A DNA stretch of 41,858 nt from Rhodobiaceae bacterium (GCA_007118805.1 SKQW01000240.1:1-41858); one strand, 5' to 3'; numbered from the stretch's first letter, positions 1 to 8,830 are shown. The notes: generated from the sequence alone by a model not told the origin. Translations and numbers: made by a program.

Positions 1-759
1 GAAGGTGTTCTCGCCGACGACAAGGTGCGCGAGATCGATGCCTGGATGGCCGGGCAGGACTGGCCGGCCGGGCTGCACTACCGGTTCCGCGGCGCCGACG
101 AGGAACAGCAGGAGGCCGCCGACTTCCTCGGCAAGGCCGCCGCCGCGGCGTTGTTCATCATGTTCGTGATCCTGGTCACCCAGTTCAACAGCTTCTACCA
201 GACCTTCCTGACGCTCTCGACGGTGGTCATGTCGGTGTTGGGCGTATTGATCGGGATGATGCTGACCGGCCAGAAATTCTCGATCATCATGACCGGCACC
301 GGCATCGTCGCGCTCGCCGGCATCGTGGTGAACAACTCGATCGTCCTGATGGACACCTACAACCGGCTGCACCGCGACGCCGGGCTGGAGCGGCTCGACG
401 CCGTCCTGCGGGCCGCGGCCCAGCGCATGCGCCCCATCCTGCTGACCACCTCGACGACGATCATGGGCCTGATCCCCATGGCGACCCAAGTGAGCTTCGA
501 CTTCTTCAACCGGACGATCCTGGTCGGCGGCATCACCTCGGAATGGTGGGTGCAGCTTTCCACCGCCGTCATCTCCGGGCTGGCCTTCTCCACCCTGCTC
601 ACGCTGATCGTCATCCCGACCCTGCTCGCCATGCCGGCGGTGTGGGCCGACCGCTGGCGCCGGCTGCGCGCCCGCTGGTCCCGCAAACCGGTAGGCCAGC
701 CCGACGAGACGACCGTCACGGCCGAGCCGCGCCCGGCCCTGCCCCAGGCGGCCGAATAA
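1..759 (+). CDS. RND efflux permease, C-terminal part (5' end outside window)
   Basis: The reading frame is open from the first base, so the gene begins upstream of the window. About 250 residues remain. They hold the last group of membrane helices of an AcrB/MexB-type (HAE-1-like) resistance-nodulation-division permease. Recognisable features are a helix beginning LFIMFVILVTQFNSF, the conserved GIVVNNSIVLMDTYNRL segment that follows the fourth transmembrane core of the second half, and the RPILLTTSTTIMGLIPM segment. These proteins are inner-membrane proton-driven pumps that work with a periplasmic adaptor and an outer-membrane channel. Neither partner is visible here, and the substrate cannot be told. 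The tail after the last helix is polar and Ala/Pro rich. The next gene starts about 130 bases downstream on the same strand and is probably a separate unit. Confidence 0.93.
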   Translation, partial: EGVLADDKVREIDAWMAGQDWPAGLHYRFRGADEEQQEAADFLGKAAAAALFIMFVILVTQFNSFYQTFLTLSTVVMSVLGVLIGMMLTGQKFSIIMTGTGIVALAGIVVNNSIVLMDTYNRLHRDAGLERLDAVLRAAAQRMRPILLTTSTTIMGLIPMATQVSFDFFNRTILVGGITSEWWVQLSTAVISGLAFSTLLTLIVIPTLLAMPAVWADRWRRLRARWSRKPVGQPDETTVTAEPRPALPQAAE

Positions 760-890
760 GACTGGGACCGACAGGGCCCCGCCTCGGGCGTACTGAGGCT
801 TCTGCATATCTCCCATCCGGCAACGGATTTTCGCCGCTGCGGAGTTGCCCCGGCCGGCCCGGCGTCGTAAGGGCGGACAGGAGGTTGCCC

Positions 891-2135
891 ATGCCCGCCC
901 GCACCGGCAATTCGGGCCCGCTGACCGAAAGTGGCCGCATCGAGACGCTGGACGTTTTGCGCGGCTTTGCGCTCTACGGCATCCTCATCATGAACATTAA
1001 GGCCTTCGCCATGGTGTCGACGGCCTATATCAACCCGAAGGTGCAGGGGCCACCGACCGGCGCCGACTTCTGGGTCTGGCTGATCGGCCACGTCCTCGTC
1101 GCGGAAAAGTTCATCACCATCTTCACGCTGCTCTTCGGCGCCGGCGTCATCCTCATGACCAGCCGCGCCGACGCCGCCGGCACGCCGTCTGTGCCCCTCC
1201 ACCTCAAGCGCATGGCGTGGCTCGGCCTGATTGGCCTCGCCCATGCCTATCTGATCTGGTACGGCGACATCCTGTTCGCCTATGCGGTGTGCGGGCTGAT
1301 CGTCGTGTGGGCGCGCAACTGGCCGGTCAAGCGCCTGCTCGGCGTCGCCCTGGTGCTGTTCGCGGTGCCCACCGTGGTCGCCATCGTGATGACGCTCGGC
1401 ATCGCCCAGTTGCCGCCGGAGGGGCTGCGCGAGGTGGAGCGCGAGGCCTGGCGGCCCGACCCCACCCGCATCGCCGCCGAGATCGCCGCCTATCGCGGCG
1501 GCTGGCTGATGCAGATGTCGGCCCGCGTGCCCGAGGCGCTGGGCGGGCACACCTGGGTATTCCCGACCGAGACGCTGTGGCGCACCCTGGCGCTCATGCT
1601 GGCCGGCATGGCTGCCTTCAAGTCGGGGCTGATCACCGGCGACTGGTCCGACCGGGCCTATAAGCGCCTGGCCGCCATCGGCTTCCTGATCGGCCTGCCC
1701 GTCGTCCTGCTCGGCATCTATCTCAACTACGCCTATGGCTGGCAGGTGACCTTCTCACTCTATCTCGGGCGCCTGTTCAACTATTGGGCCAGCCCGCTGG
1801 TCGCCCTGGGCTGGATCAGCCTCGCTATCCTCCTGGTCCGGCACGGGGCGACATGGTTCGCCCGGGTGACCGTGCCGGTCGGCCGCACCGCCTTCTCCAA
1901 CTACCTGCTCCAGTCGATCATCTGCACCTTCATCTTCTATGGCCACGGGCTCGGCCTGTTCGCGCGGCTGGGGCGCACCGAACAGCTCGCCGTGGTGGCC
2001 CTGGTCTGGGTGGTGATGCCGGTGTGGTCCGCCCTGTGGCTGCAGCGCTTCCGCTTCGGCCCGGCGGAGTGGCTGTGGCGCTCGCTGACCTATGGTCGGG
2101 CCCAGCCCTTTCTGCGCGACCGGGCGACGGCCTGA
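891..2135 (+). CDS. DUF418 family (YeiB-like) membrane protein
   Basis: This is a 414-residue polytopic inner-membrane protein. The start is set at the ATG at 891, preceded by AGGAGG; an open frame reaching further upstream looks non-coding. After about 15 residues comes RIETLDVLRGFALYGILIMNI, the hallmark opening of DUF418 proteins. It is followed by about ten hydrophobic helices and a C-terminal DUF418 region with the segment TAFSNYLLQSI and a terminal GPAEWLWRSLTYG motif. The family is widespread, related in architecture to acyltransferase-3-like membrane proteins, and has no firmly assigned reaction. Upstream is an RND pump; downstream is the convergent pssA gene, only 25 bases away. Nothing in the sequence shows its substrate. 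Confidence 0.88.
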   Translation: MPARTGNSGPLTESGRIETLDVLRGFALYGILIMNIKAFAMVSTAYINPKVQGPPTGADFWVWLIGHVLVAEKFITIFTLLFGAGVILMTSRADAAGTPSVPLHLKRMAWLGLIGLAHAYLIWYGDILFAYAVCGLIVVWARNWPVKRLLGVALVLFAVPTVVAIVMTLGIAQLPPEGLREVEREAWRPDPTRIAAEIAAYRGGWLMQMSARVPEALGGHTWVFPTETLWRTLALMLAGMAAFKSGLITGDWSDRAYKRLAAIGFLIGLPVVLLGIYLNYAYGWQVTFSLYLGRLFNYWASPLVALGWISLAILLVRHGATWFARVTVPVGRTAFSNYLLQSIICTFIFYGHGLGLFARLGRTEQLAVVALVWVVMPVWSALWLQRFRFGPAEWLWRSLTYGRAQPFLRDRATA

Positions 2136-2144
2136 CCGCGGCAC

Positions 2145-2161
2145 GCCGGCGCGATGCCGGC
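2145..2161. terminator. Short GC hairpin between convergent genes
   Basis: GCCGGC, a five-base loop GCGAT, then GCCGGC, lying exactly between the DUF418 stop and the pssA stop. There is no T-tract, so it is only a candidate bidirectional terminator. Confidence 0.3.
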
Positions 2162-3033
2162 TACTGCGCCGCGTCCGATTGCGTTTCGCTCGACTCCGAG
2201 TGACCCGGCCCCGCCACCTGGGGATGCGGCACGCCGTAGCGCTTCTTGAGCCTGGCGTGGCTCTTAAAGGCGTAGGGCAGCGCGCCGAGATAGGCGAGCG
2301 AGCCCAGCGCCATGAACAGCCACGGGAAGCTGATGAGCAGCGCCACGGCGATGACCACCGCCACGAAGACCGGGAGAACATATTCGCGAGGGATGCGGTT
2401 GCCGACCGTCTTGCCCGAAAAGCTCGGCAACCGGCTCACCATCAGGAAGGCGATGACAAGCTGGTAGACCAGCACCGCCGGCGCACCCTCGCGGATGAAC
2501 GGGATGCCGAGAAGGTCGAGATAGGCCGGCAGCAGAACCACCAGCGCGCCGGCCGGCGCCGGCACCCCGACGAAGAAGGCCGCCTTCCAGGGCGGGTCCT
2601 TCGGCCCGTCCAGCGCCACATTGAAGCGGGCCAGCCGCAGCGCCACGCACATGCCGTAGACCAGCCCGCCGATCCAGCCAACCGAGCCCAGCTCGTTCAG
2701 GCCCCAGACATAGAGCAGGATCGCCGGCGCGACCCCGAAATTGACGAAATCGGCCAGCGAATCGAGCTCGGCGCCAAAGCGCGAGCTGGATTTCAGCAGC
2801 CGGGCGACGCGGCCATCGATGCCGTCGAGCAGGGCCGCGAAGACGATCGCGGCGATCGCCAGATCGAAACGCGCCTCGATGCTCATCCGGATCGACGTCA
2901 GGCCGGCGCACAGGGCCAGCAGGGTCAGCATATTGGGCGCCAGCATCCGCAGCGGCACGCCGCGGAACGCCCGCCGCCGCCGGCCGCCGGCCGCCGGTTG
3001 CTCCGGATCGAAGGGGGGAAACGGCATCGACAT
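2161..3033 (-). CDS. pssA: CDP-diacylglycerol-serine O-phosphatidyltransferase
   Basis: A 290-residue inner-membrane enzyme that joins CDP-diacylglycerol and L-serine to give phosphatidylserine and CMP, the first committed step to phosphatidylethanolamine. The CDP-alcohol phosphotransferase signature D-G-x2-A-R-x8-G-x3-D-x3-D is complete: D73, G74, A77, R78, G87, D91, D95. Eight or so hydrophobic helices follow the type II PssA pattern, and the N-terminus is polar and Pro/Arg rich. The gene lies 45 bases after psd, whose product decarboxylates the phosphatidylserine made here. The two are therefore consecutive enzymes at the end of an operon that starts with a LysM protein and an ABC exporter. 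The start at 3033 has a weak AGGGT; an in-frame Met two codons later is an alternative. Confidence 0.95.
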   Translation of the reverse strand: MSMPFPPFDPEQPAAGGRRRRAFRGVPLRMLAPNMLTLLALCAGLTSIRMSIEARFDLAIAAIVFAALLDGIDGRVARLLKSSSRFGAELDSLADFVNFGVAPAILLYVWGLNELGSVGWIGGLVYGMCVALRLARFNVALDGPKDPPWKAAFFVGVPAPAGALVVLLPAYLDLLGIPFIREGAPAVLVYQLVIAFLMVSRLPSFSGKTVGNRIPREYVLPVFVAVVIAVALLISFPWLFMALGSLAYLGALPYAFKSHARLKKRYGVPHPQVAGPGHSESSETQSDAAQ

Positions 3034-3078
3034 GCGCGCGACCCTAGCGGCTCGGGCGCGCTTGCACCAGCCGAACCG

Positions 3079-3795
3079 TCATATCACCCGCCAGCGCAGC
3101 GCCGCCGGCCCCACCTTGGCAGTCGCCAGATCGGCGATCACGGTTTCGCCGGCGATCGTCGTCTGACCGGCGGCAACGAGCGCCCTGGCACCCGCGGGAA
3201 GATAGATGTCGACCCGGCTGCCGAAGCGGATCAGCCCCAGGCGGTCGCCGACCGAGACGTCCTCGCCCTCCTCGACGAAGGAGACGATCCGCCGCGCCAC
3301 GAGGCCGGCGATCTGGACGACGCCGATCCTCGTGCCGCCCTCGCTGACGAGCCGGAAGCACTTGCGCTCATTGTGGACGCTGGCCTTGTCGAGCTCGGCG
3401 TTGAAGAAGGCCCCCGGCCGATAGGAGACCGCATCGATCACGCCACCGGCCGGAACCCGGTTCACGTGACAGTTGAAGACATTCATGAACACCGACACCC
3501 GTGGCAGGGGCGCTTCGCCAATCTCCAGTTCGGGGGGCGGAACCGCTTCCTTGACCGATGCCACGATCCCGTCGGCGCTGCTGACGATGAGCCCCGGCCG
3601 CACCGGCACCGTGCGCACCGGGTCACGGAAGAAATAGGTGACCCATAGGGCCAAGAGCACGACAAGCCACGCCAGCGGCGAGCGCAGCACGAAGAGGATC
3701 AGCGCGCCGGCCACGCAGATTCCGATGAAGGGATAGCCTTCACGATGGATCGGCGGCACCGCGTGCCGGATCGACTGGAGCATGCTGCGGATCAA
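3079..3795 (-). CDS. psd: Phosphatidylserine decarboxylase proenzyme (short form)
   Basis: A 238-residue proenzyme that decarboxylates phosphatidylserine to phosphatidylethanolamine in the inner membrane. Two hydrophobic stretches (about 20-38 and 40-56) anchor it. The catalytic core follows, with FRDP (56-59), SADG with D75, and NCHVNR with H110. The autocleavage site is G192-S193 in RFGSRVDIYLP; cleavage there would create the pyruvoyl group on the small alpha chain. This length and the FGSRVDIYLP motif match the short alphaproteobacterial/archaeal-type PSD rather than the longer E. coli form. Its ATG overlaps the stop of the preceding ABC transporter gene (ATGA), which indicates translational coupling, and pssA follows. 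Confidence 0.95.
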   Translation of the reverse strand: MIRSMLQSIRHAVPPIHREGYPFIGICVAGALILFVLRSPLAWLVVLLALWVTYFFRDPVRTVPVRPGLIVSSADGIVASVKEAVPPPELEIGEAPLPRVSVFMNVFNCHVNRVPAGGVIDAVSYRPGAFFNAELDKASVHNERKCFRLVSEGGTRIGVVQIAGLVARRIVSFVEEGEDVSVGDRLGLIRFGSRVDIYLPAGARALVAAGQTTIAGETVIADLATAKVGPAALRWRVI

Positions 3796-5747
3796 TTGCC
3801 GTCCTCCTCCTCCGCCTGGGCAAGGCGTATGAGATCACCCTGGCGGCGATCGAGATAGCCCTCGCTGTCACCTTCCACCGTGCTCCGCAGCCGCTCGGCG
3901 GCCTCCACCGCCTCGCGCTGGCGGTTCCACATGCCGGCATAGACCCCGCCCGCCTCCAGCAGCGACTCGTGATCTCCCCGCTCGACGATCGCGCCGCGGA
4001 CCAGGACCACGATCTCATCGGCACCGACCACCGTCGACAGGCGATGGGCAATCACCAGCGTGGTTCGCCCACGGGCAACGGCGGCGAGGGCCGACTGGAT
4101 TTCCCGCTCGGTGTGGGTGTCGAGCGCCGACGTCGCCTCGTCGAGGATCAGAATCGGCGGTGCCTTCAATATGGTCCGGGCGATGGCGACACGCTGTTTC
4201 TCGCCGCCTGACAGCTTGAGACCGCGTTCGCCCACCTCGGTCTCGTAGCCATTCGGGAGCCCTCGGATGAAGTCGTCGATTTGGGCCAGCCGCGCCGCCT
4301 CCTCAACCTCCGCGGGGCTCGCGTCGGGGCGGCCATAGGCAATGTTGTAGCGGATGGTGTCGTTGAACAGCACCGTGTCCTGCGGGACCATGCCGATGGC
4401 CGCCCGCAGCGAGCGCTGCGTCACGTCACGGAGGTCCTGCCCGTCGATCGTCACGCGCCCCGAGGAGACGTCATAGAATCGGAACAGGATGCGCGAGATG
4501 GTCGATTTGCCGGCCCCGCTCGGGCCGACCACCGCGACCGTGCTTCCGGCCGGCACGTCGAAGGAGATGCCCTTGAGGATCGGGCGGCTGGCATCGTAGG
4601 CGAAGGCGACCTCCTCGAAACGGATCGTGCCCTCGCTCACCTTTAGCGCCGGCGCGCCCGGCCGGTCGCGCACCTCCGGCGTCTCCTCGAGCAGCTCGAA
4701 CATGGTCTCCAAGTCGACCAGCCCCAGCTTGAGCTCCCGATACATGGTCCCGATCATGTTGAGCGGCATGTAAAGCTGGATGAGCAGGGCATTGATCATC
4801 ACGAAGTCGCCCACCGTCGCGGTGCCGGCCATCACCGATCGGGCCGCCATGACCATGGCCACCGTCATGCCCGCGGTGAAGATCACCGCCTGGCCGATAT
4901 TGAGCGCGGCGAGCGAGGTAAAGGTCTTGACCGCCGCCTTCTCGTAGCGCGCCATCGAGCGGTCGAAGCGGTCCGCCTCCATCGCCTCGTTGCCGAAATA
5001 CTTGACCGTCTCGTAATTGAGCAGGCTGTCGATCGCCTTAAAGCTCGCCTCGTTGTCGGACTCGTTCATCTCCCGGCGTATGGCGATCCGGCGATTGCTC
5101 GCCCACACCGTGTAGGCAAGATAGAGCCCGATCATCGCCATCAGTACCGCGACGTAGCGCAAATCGAACTGATAGGCGACGACGGCCGCCACCAGTGCGA
5201 ATTCGAGCATGGTCGGCATGATCGACAGGATCGACAGCCTGACAATCGCCTCGATGCCCTTGGTGCCGCGCTCGATGACCCGGCTCAGCCCGCCGGTGCG
5301 CCGTTCGAGATGAAAGCGCAGCGACAGCGCGTGCATGTGACGGAACGTCTTATAGGCAAGCTGGCGCACGGCATGCTGGCCGACCTTGGCGAACAGCCAG
5401 TCGCGAAGCTGGGTGAAGCCGGCCATCATCACCCGCGCCATGCCATAGGCGATGACCAGCATCACCGGCACCGCGACGAGGGCGAGCCAGGCCGGGACGC
5501 CGGCCGCGAAGGCCTCGCCTTCGGTCAGCGCATCGGTCGCGAACTTGTAAAGGTAGGGAATGAGAACGGTGATGACCTTGGCGAGGACCAGCGCGATCAG
5601 GGCGGCCACGGCGCGCAGCTTCAGGTCAGGCCGGTCCCCGGGCCAGATATAGGGCCACAGGCCCTTCAGCGTCCCGAATACCGTCGCCTCGGCATCGATC
5701 GGCCGGGAGGCGGCGCGCGGGCTGCTGTCGATCTGGGGCACGGACAT
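3792..5747 (-). CDS. Atm1/ABCB7-type ABC exporter, fused permease and ATPase
   Basis: A 651-residue half-transporter with six membrane helices (about 35-320) followed by an ATP-binding domain (about 355-590). The nucleotide-binding motifs are all present: Walker A GPSGAGKST, Q-loop MVPQDTVLF, signature LSGGEKQR, Walker B ILILDEATSALD, and the H-loop IAHRLST. The permease carries IERGTKGIEAI and NYETVKYFGNE, and the ATPase YNIAYGRPDA; these are typical of the Atm1/HMT1 group, which exports glutathione-linked compounds and metal conjugates, rather than of MsbA. The start at 5747 (MSVPQID) is preferred over an upstream GTG at 5783 because neither has a clear ribosome site and the shorter form fits the family better. 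The ATGA overlap with psd places it in the phospholipid operon, although its own substrate is probably not a lipid. The C-terminal tail is charged. Confidence 0.9.
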   Translation of the reverse strand: MSVPQIDSSPRAASRPIDAEATVFGTLKGLWPYIWPGDRPDLKLRAVAALIALVLAKVITVLIPYLYKFATDALTEGEAFAAGVPAWLALVAVPVMLVIAYGMARVMMAGFTQLRDWLFAKVGQHAVRQLAYKTFRHMHALSLRFHLERRTGGLSRVIERGTKGIEAIVRLSILSIMPTMLEFALVAAVVAYQFDLRYVAVLMAMIGLYLAYTVWASNRRIAIRREMNESDNEASFKAIDSLLNYETVKYFGNEAMEADRFDRSMARYEKAAVKTFTSLAALNIGQAVIFTAGMTVAMVMAARSVMAGTATVGDFVMINALLIQLYMPLNMIGTMYRELKLGLVDLETMFELLEETPEVRDRPGAPALKVSEGTIRFEEVAFAYDASRPILKGISFDVPAGSTVAVVGPSGAGKSTISRILFRFYDVSSGRVTIDGQDLRDVTQRSLRAAIGMVPQDTVLFNDTIRYNIAYGRPDASPAEVEEAARLAQIDDFIRGLPNGYETEVGERGLKLSGGEKQRVAIARTILKAPPILILDEATSALDTHTEREIQSALAAVARGRTTLVIAHRLSTVVGADEIVVLVRGAIVERGDHESLLEAGGVYAGMWNRQREAVEAAERLRSTVEGDSEGYLDRRQGDLIRLAQAEEEDGN

Positions 5748-5806
5748 GGTCTGTCTTTTCGGGCCGATATCCGGGCTCAGCACGCCGGCCCGGATCTGCG
5801 CCGCCG

Positions 5807-7711
5807 TCAGTCAGCCGGCTCGTCAGGCAAGGGGATCGTGAACACCTGCCCAGGGAAGATCAGATGCGGATTCTCGATCTGGCTGCGATTGGCCTCGTAG
5901 ATCAGCTCGTACTTGACGCCCTGCCCGTAGATCGCCCGCGCAATCCGCCAGAGATTGTCGCCGCGTTTGATGTTGATGGCTTCCGTCATGACGCCCATCG
6001 ACGCCTCGGGCGTTGCGGCCGGCCGGGAATCGTCGACGATGACGACGGTCATCTCCGGCTGCGGGTCGCGCGCCGTCTCGACCGGATCGGCGGTGCGCGG
6101 CCCCTCCGGCAAGGCTGGCCCGGCGCTAAGCGCCTCCTCCGGCACCTCGTCCGCCGATACCCTCGTGCTTGCCGGCGGGTCGTCCGGCGCCTCGGCGGCT
6201 GGCAGGGGCTGCCCCTCACGCGCCTCGGTGGTTTCGGTGCGCAATACGGGCGCGCCCAGCGCGGCAGAATCGGGGGCGGCCCCCTCTTCGGGCGCGACCG
6301 GCGGTTCACTTGCCGTCATGGTTTCAGGTGCGGCAGCTTCGGCCGGCGCCGCGTCCGACAAAGTGATCTCCATGCGGTCGAAACGCAGGCTCGCGCGCGC
6401 GATCACCTCGCCGTCACCGTCGACGATCTCGGCGCGGGCGACATACCGTCCTGGCGGAAGCTCGACCTCGCCGGCGGCGCGCCAGCCGCCCTGGCCAGCG
6501 GCCTCCACTGTGTCCAACGCCACGTCATTGACGGACACCCGCAGTCCCCTAAAGGGCTCACCCTGTCCTGACAGGATCACGCGATCGTCGCGGGTAACCT
6601 CGATCGACTCGATGCTTACTTGCGGCGCCGATGACTCGGCCGCGCTGTCCTCTTCGTCCTCGGGCGTCAGCGCGGCCACGGCCTGCTCGGCCCCGGCCGG
6701 CGCCGGCGTTTCGCCGGCCTCCGATGTGGTTTCCGCTTCCGGGCGGCGCTCCGTCTCATCCGCGACCGGCGGTCCGCCGGAACGAACCGGCGATGGGGCA
6801 CCGGCATCAGCCGCTGCCACGGTCTCGGCTTCGCCGGCTCCGGTCTCGGGCAACGCCGCCTCGCCGCCGGAATCGATGCCGGACTCTCTCGCTTCATCGC
6901 CTGATGCCTGAGCGACGGCCGCCTCGGGCGCCGCATCCACCTCACCGGGCGACGGCGCGACCTCGGCCGGCACGGCAACGGCTTCCCGCGTCACTTCCGA
7001 TTCCGGTTCGGCGACCGCTGAAGGCGCCGTCCCGGGCAGCGCGGCCAGGGTGTCCGGTTCGTTGCCCTCGACCGGTTCCGCGCCCGCCGTCGCGGGCGCA
7101 CTGTGGCGGCTTGCATTCGGCAGGCCATTTTCGGCCTCGGCAAGTGCCAGCTCCTCGGGCTGCGGAACGACCTGGGAAGGCTCGCCCGGACGGGCAATCG
7201 CGATCACCGGCAGGCCGTCGGCCTCGGGGATGATAACGGTCGCTCGGTCGCCCTCGATAGGGCCGCCCTCGCCATTGGCGCCAGTGGCCCGCAGCACGAT
7301 CTCGTGTTCGCCGACCGGCAGCGGCGAAGCCGGCACCGCGGTCCATTCGCCGTCGCTGTTGCTGACCTCCGCGACGAACTCTTCGCCCGCGATCCACAGC
7401 TCTACGCCGGCCTGCGGCGCGGCCCGGCCGGCCGCCATCATCTCGCCATTGGGTTCCACGCGGATGAGGTCGAAGTTGGGCGCGATGAGCCCGGCCGCTT
7501 CATCGGCCGCCGCCGGCTGGGTCGGTGCGTCGACCACCTCGTCCGCGGCGGCACCTTCCACCGTCGGAATCGATTCGCCGCCAGCTTGCACCTCTTCGAC
7601 AGGCGGTGGCGCCTCACCGATAAGCTGCGGCGCGTAATTGTAAGCCAGCCCGCCCATTCCAACGGCTAGTACAAGGACCGAAAGAACGAGTAGGATCCTG
7701 TTGTTCGACAT
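5807..7711 (-). CDS. Membrane-anchored acidic LysM protein (first paralogue)
   Basis: A 634-residue protein. It has one N-terminal helix (about 5-25), then a first Ig-like module (about 78-162, beginning PNFDLIRVEPNG), a long Ala/Pro/Glu-rich, probably disordered linker (about 165-360), a second Ig-like module (about 365-452, with LPPGRYVARAEIVDGDG), another linker, and a C-terminal LysM domain (about 578-628, IKRGDNLWRIARAIYGQG to FPGQVFTIP). LysM binds peptidoglycan or other N-acetylglucosamine polymers, so the expected arrangement is anchoring in the inner membrane and contact with the cell wall across the periplasm. A paralogue at 12230-14161 shares the anchor, second Ig-like module and LysM but not the first module. 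The Atm1-like gene starts 59 bases downstream, so the two are probably co-transcribed. No enzymatic domain is seen. Confidence 0.88.
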   Translation of the reverse strand: MSNNRILLVLSVLVLAVGMGGLAYNYAPQLIGEAPPPVEEVQAGGESIPTVEGAAADEVVDAPTQPAAADEAAGLIAPNFDLIRVEPNGEMMAAGRAAPQAGVELWIAGEEFVAEVSNSDGEWTAVPASPLPVGEHEIVLRATGANGEGGPIEGDRATVIIPEADGLPVIAIARPGEPSQVVPQPEELALAEAENGLPNASRHSAPATAGAEPVEGNEPDTLAALPGTAPSAVAEPESEVTREAVAVPAEVAPSPGEVDAAPEAAVAQASGDEARESGIDSGGEAALPETGAGEAETVAAADAGAPSPVRSGGPPVADETERRPEAETTSEAGETPAPAGAEQAVAALTPEDEEDSAAESSAPQVSIESIEVTRDDRVILSGQGEPFRGLRVSVNDVALDTVEAAGQGGWRAAGEVELPPGRYVARAEIVDGDGEVIARASLRFDRMEITLSDAAPAEAAAPETMTASEPPVAPEEGAAPDSAALGAPVLRTETTEAREGQPLPAAEAPDDPPASTRVSADEVPEEALSAGPALPEGPRTADPVETARDPQPEMTVVIVDDSRPAATPEASMGVMTEAINIKRGDNLWRIARAIYGQGVKYELIYEANRSQIENPHLIFPGQVFTIPLPDEPAD

Positions 7712-7938
7712 GCGCTATAGCCCGTTCGCGCCTGCGGCCGTCGGCCGGCCGAACCATCGTGTAGGCAGTATGATCAACCGCATCTGCAAGCGCGGCGCTC
7801 AGGAAAATTGCAGCCGCTCAACTCGCTACCTTGACGTACTCACCTATATTGTGCGCAGCAAAAGGACAAGCCCTCCGGACAACCGGCGGGTCGGGGCAAC
7901 GCGCGACACTCCCCTCTCACAGACCACAGTGGAAAGCC
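7712..7938. promoter_or_regulatory. Divergent intergenic region, LysM gene versus LOG gene
   Basis: This 227-base stretch separates two divergent genes and must hold both promoters. It is relatively AT-rich around 7805-7860. A TTGACG at 7831-7836 and a TATATT at 7845-7850 are visible but only 8 bases apart, too close to form one sigma-70 promoter, so I do not assign exact elements. Confidence 0.4.
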
Positions 7939-8541
7939 ATGACCGACATCAAGCGAATCTGCGTCTATTGCGGCTCCGGCGACGGCCGCAACCCGATGTA
8001 CCGCCACTCCGCCGACCGACTCGGGGCGCTCCTGGCCGACGCGGGAATCGGGCTGGTCTATGGCGGTGGCAGCCTCGGTCTGATGGGGACGATCGCAAAA
8101 TCTGTCCTCAAGAACGGCGGTCAAGTGACCGGGATCATTCCCAAATTCCTCACCGAGCGCGAGAAGATGCTGCGCGACGTTCAAGAGCTCATCGTGACCG
8201 ACGACATGCATGAGCGTAAGCGGCTGATGTTCGAGCATTCCGACGCCTTCGTCGCCCTGCCCGGCGGCGTCGGCACGCTCGAGGAGACCGTCGAGATGCT
8301 CACCTGGTCGCAGCTCGGGCGCCACAACAAGCCAATTTTGCTGGTCAATATCAATGGCTTCTGGGATCCGCTTTGCGCCCTGTTCGAGCACATGCTGGAC
8401 CAGGCCTTCATCCGCGAGGGCCTGAGCGTGCGCTACCTGGTCGCAGATACAGTCGAGGAGGTTGTTCCCAGACTGCGCGCGGCGATCGCCAGGCTCCCGG
8501 AAGGGGCGGAAACCGCGAGCGAAACGGTGGAGAAGATGTGA
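7939..8541 (+). CDS. LOG-family (TIGR00730) nucleotide phosphoribohydrolase
   Basis: A 200-residue Rossmann-fold protein. The start at 7939 (MTDIKRICVYCGSG) is chosen because the conserved family N-terminus begins there; the upstream in-frame codons lie in the promoter region. Signatures include YGGGSLGLMG, the MHERKRLMFEHSDAFVALPGGVGTLEE block with the PGGxGTxxE catalytic motif, and the preceding conserved Arg. LOG enzymes release the base from nucleoside 5'-monophosphates; plant and some bacterial members activate cytokinins. In bacteria without cytokinin signalling the role is probably nucleotide turnover. It is cytosolic, has no signal peptide, and is divergently transcribed from the first LysM gene. 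Confidence 0.92.
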   Translation: MTDIKRICVYCGSGDGRNPMYRHSADRLGALLADAGIGLVYGGGSLGLMGTIAKSVLKNGGQVTGIIPKFLTEREKMLRDVQELIVTDDMHERKRLMFEHSDAFVALPGGVGTLEETVEMLTWSQLGRHNKPILLVNINGFWDPLCALFEHMLDQAFIREGLSVRYLVADTVEEVVPRLRAAIARLPEGAETASETVEKM

Positions 8542-8588
8542 GCTGGGCTCACGTCGGACCGCCGCCCCAGGGGCACGATTGGCCCAGC
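8542..8588 (+). terminator. Inverted repeat directly after the LOG stop codon
   Basis: GCTGGGC (8542-8548) pairs with GCCCAGC (8582-8588), with an inner GCCCC/GGGGC pair. It begins at the first base after TGA. No T-run follows, so it is only a weak terminator candidate. Confidence 0.3.
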
Positions 8589-8671
8589 GGTCAACGCCTT
8601 CCGCAACACCGTCGACGCTGCGCCCGAGGCATTCGGGAGGGGGGCCGGCTGCACCAACGAACCACCAAGGG

Positions 8672-8699
8672 TTGCAAATATACCTTACGCAGCGTAATC
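8672..8699 (+). promoter_or_regulatory. Possible promoter overlapping a perfect 13-bp palindrome
   Basis: TTGCAA (8672-8677) and TAATCT (8694-8699) are 16 bases apart, an acceptable sigma-70 layout. The perfect palindrome TTACGCAGCGTAA (8685-8697) overlaps the -10 element, as an operator would. No gene follows on the plus strand, only a hairpin about 45 bases further on. Confidence 0.3.
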
Positions 8700-8741
8700 T
8701 AAGATCGTCGGCTGTCGCCGGCACGTATCAATTTCCGAACT

Positions 8742-8773
8742 GGGGACGTCTGCGATGTTGGTGGGGCGTCCCC
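8742..8773 (+). terminator. Hairpin with a pyrimidine-rich tail
   Basis: GGGGACG (8742-8748) pairs with CGTCCCC (8767-8773) around an 18-base loop and is followed by TCCTTTC. It could terminate a short transcript from the promoter-like site at 8672-8699 or late read-through from the LOG gene. Confidence 0.35.
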
Positions 8774-8830
8774 TCCTTTCCCGACGGTAGCCAGGCAAAC
8801 AGGCGGCCGGTAGAGCGCGCGCCGCTTCGC

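Noticed and set aside
2092-3648. A 518-codon plus-strand frame over pssA and psd
   Set aside because: Charged low-complexity shadow sequence; the minus-strand genes carry complete catalytic motifs.
7831-7850. TTGACG and TATATT as a promoter for the LOG gene
   Set aside because: The elements are only 8 bases apart, not the roughly 17 needed.
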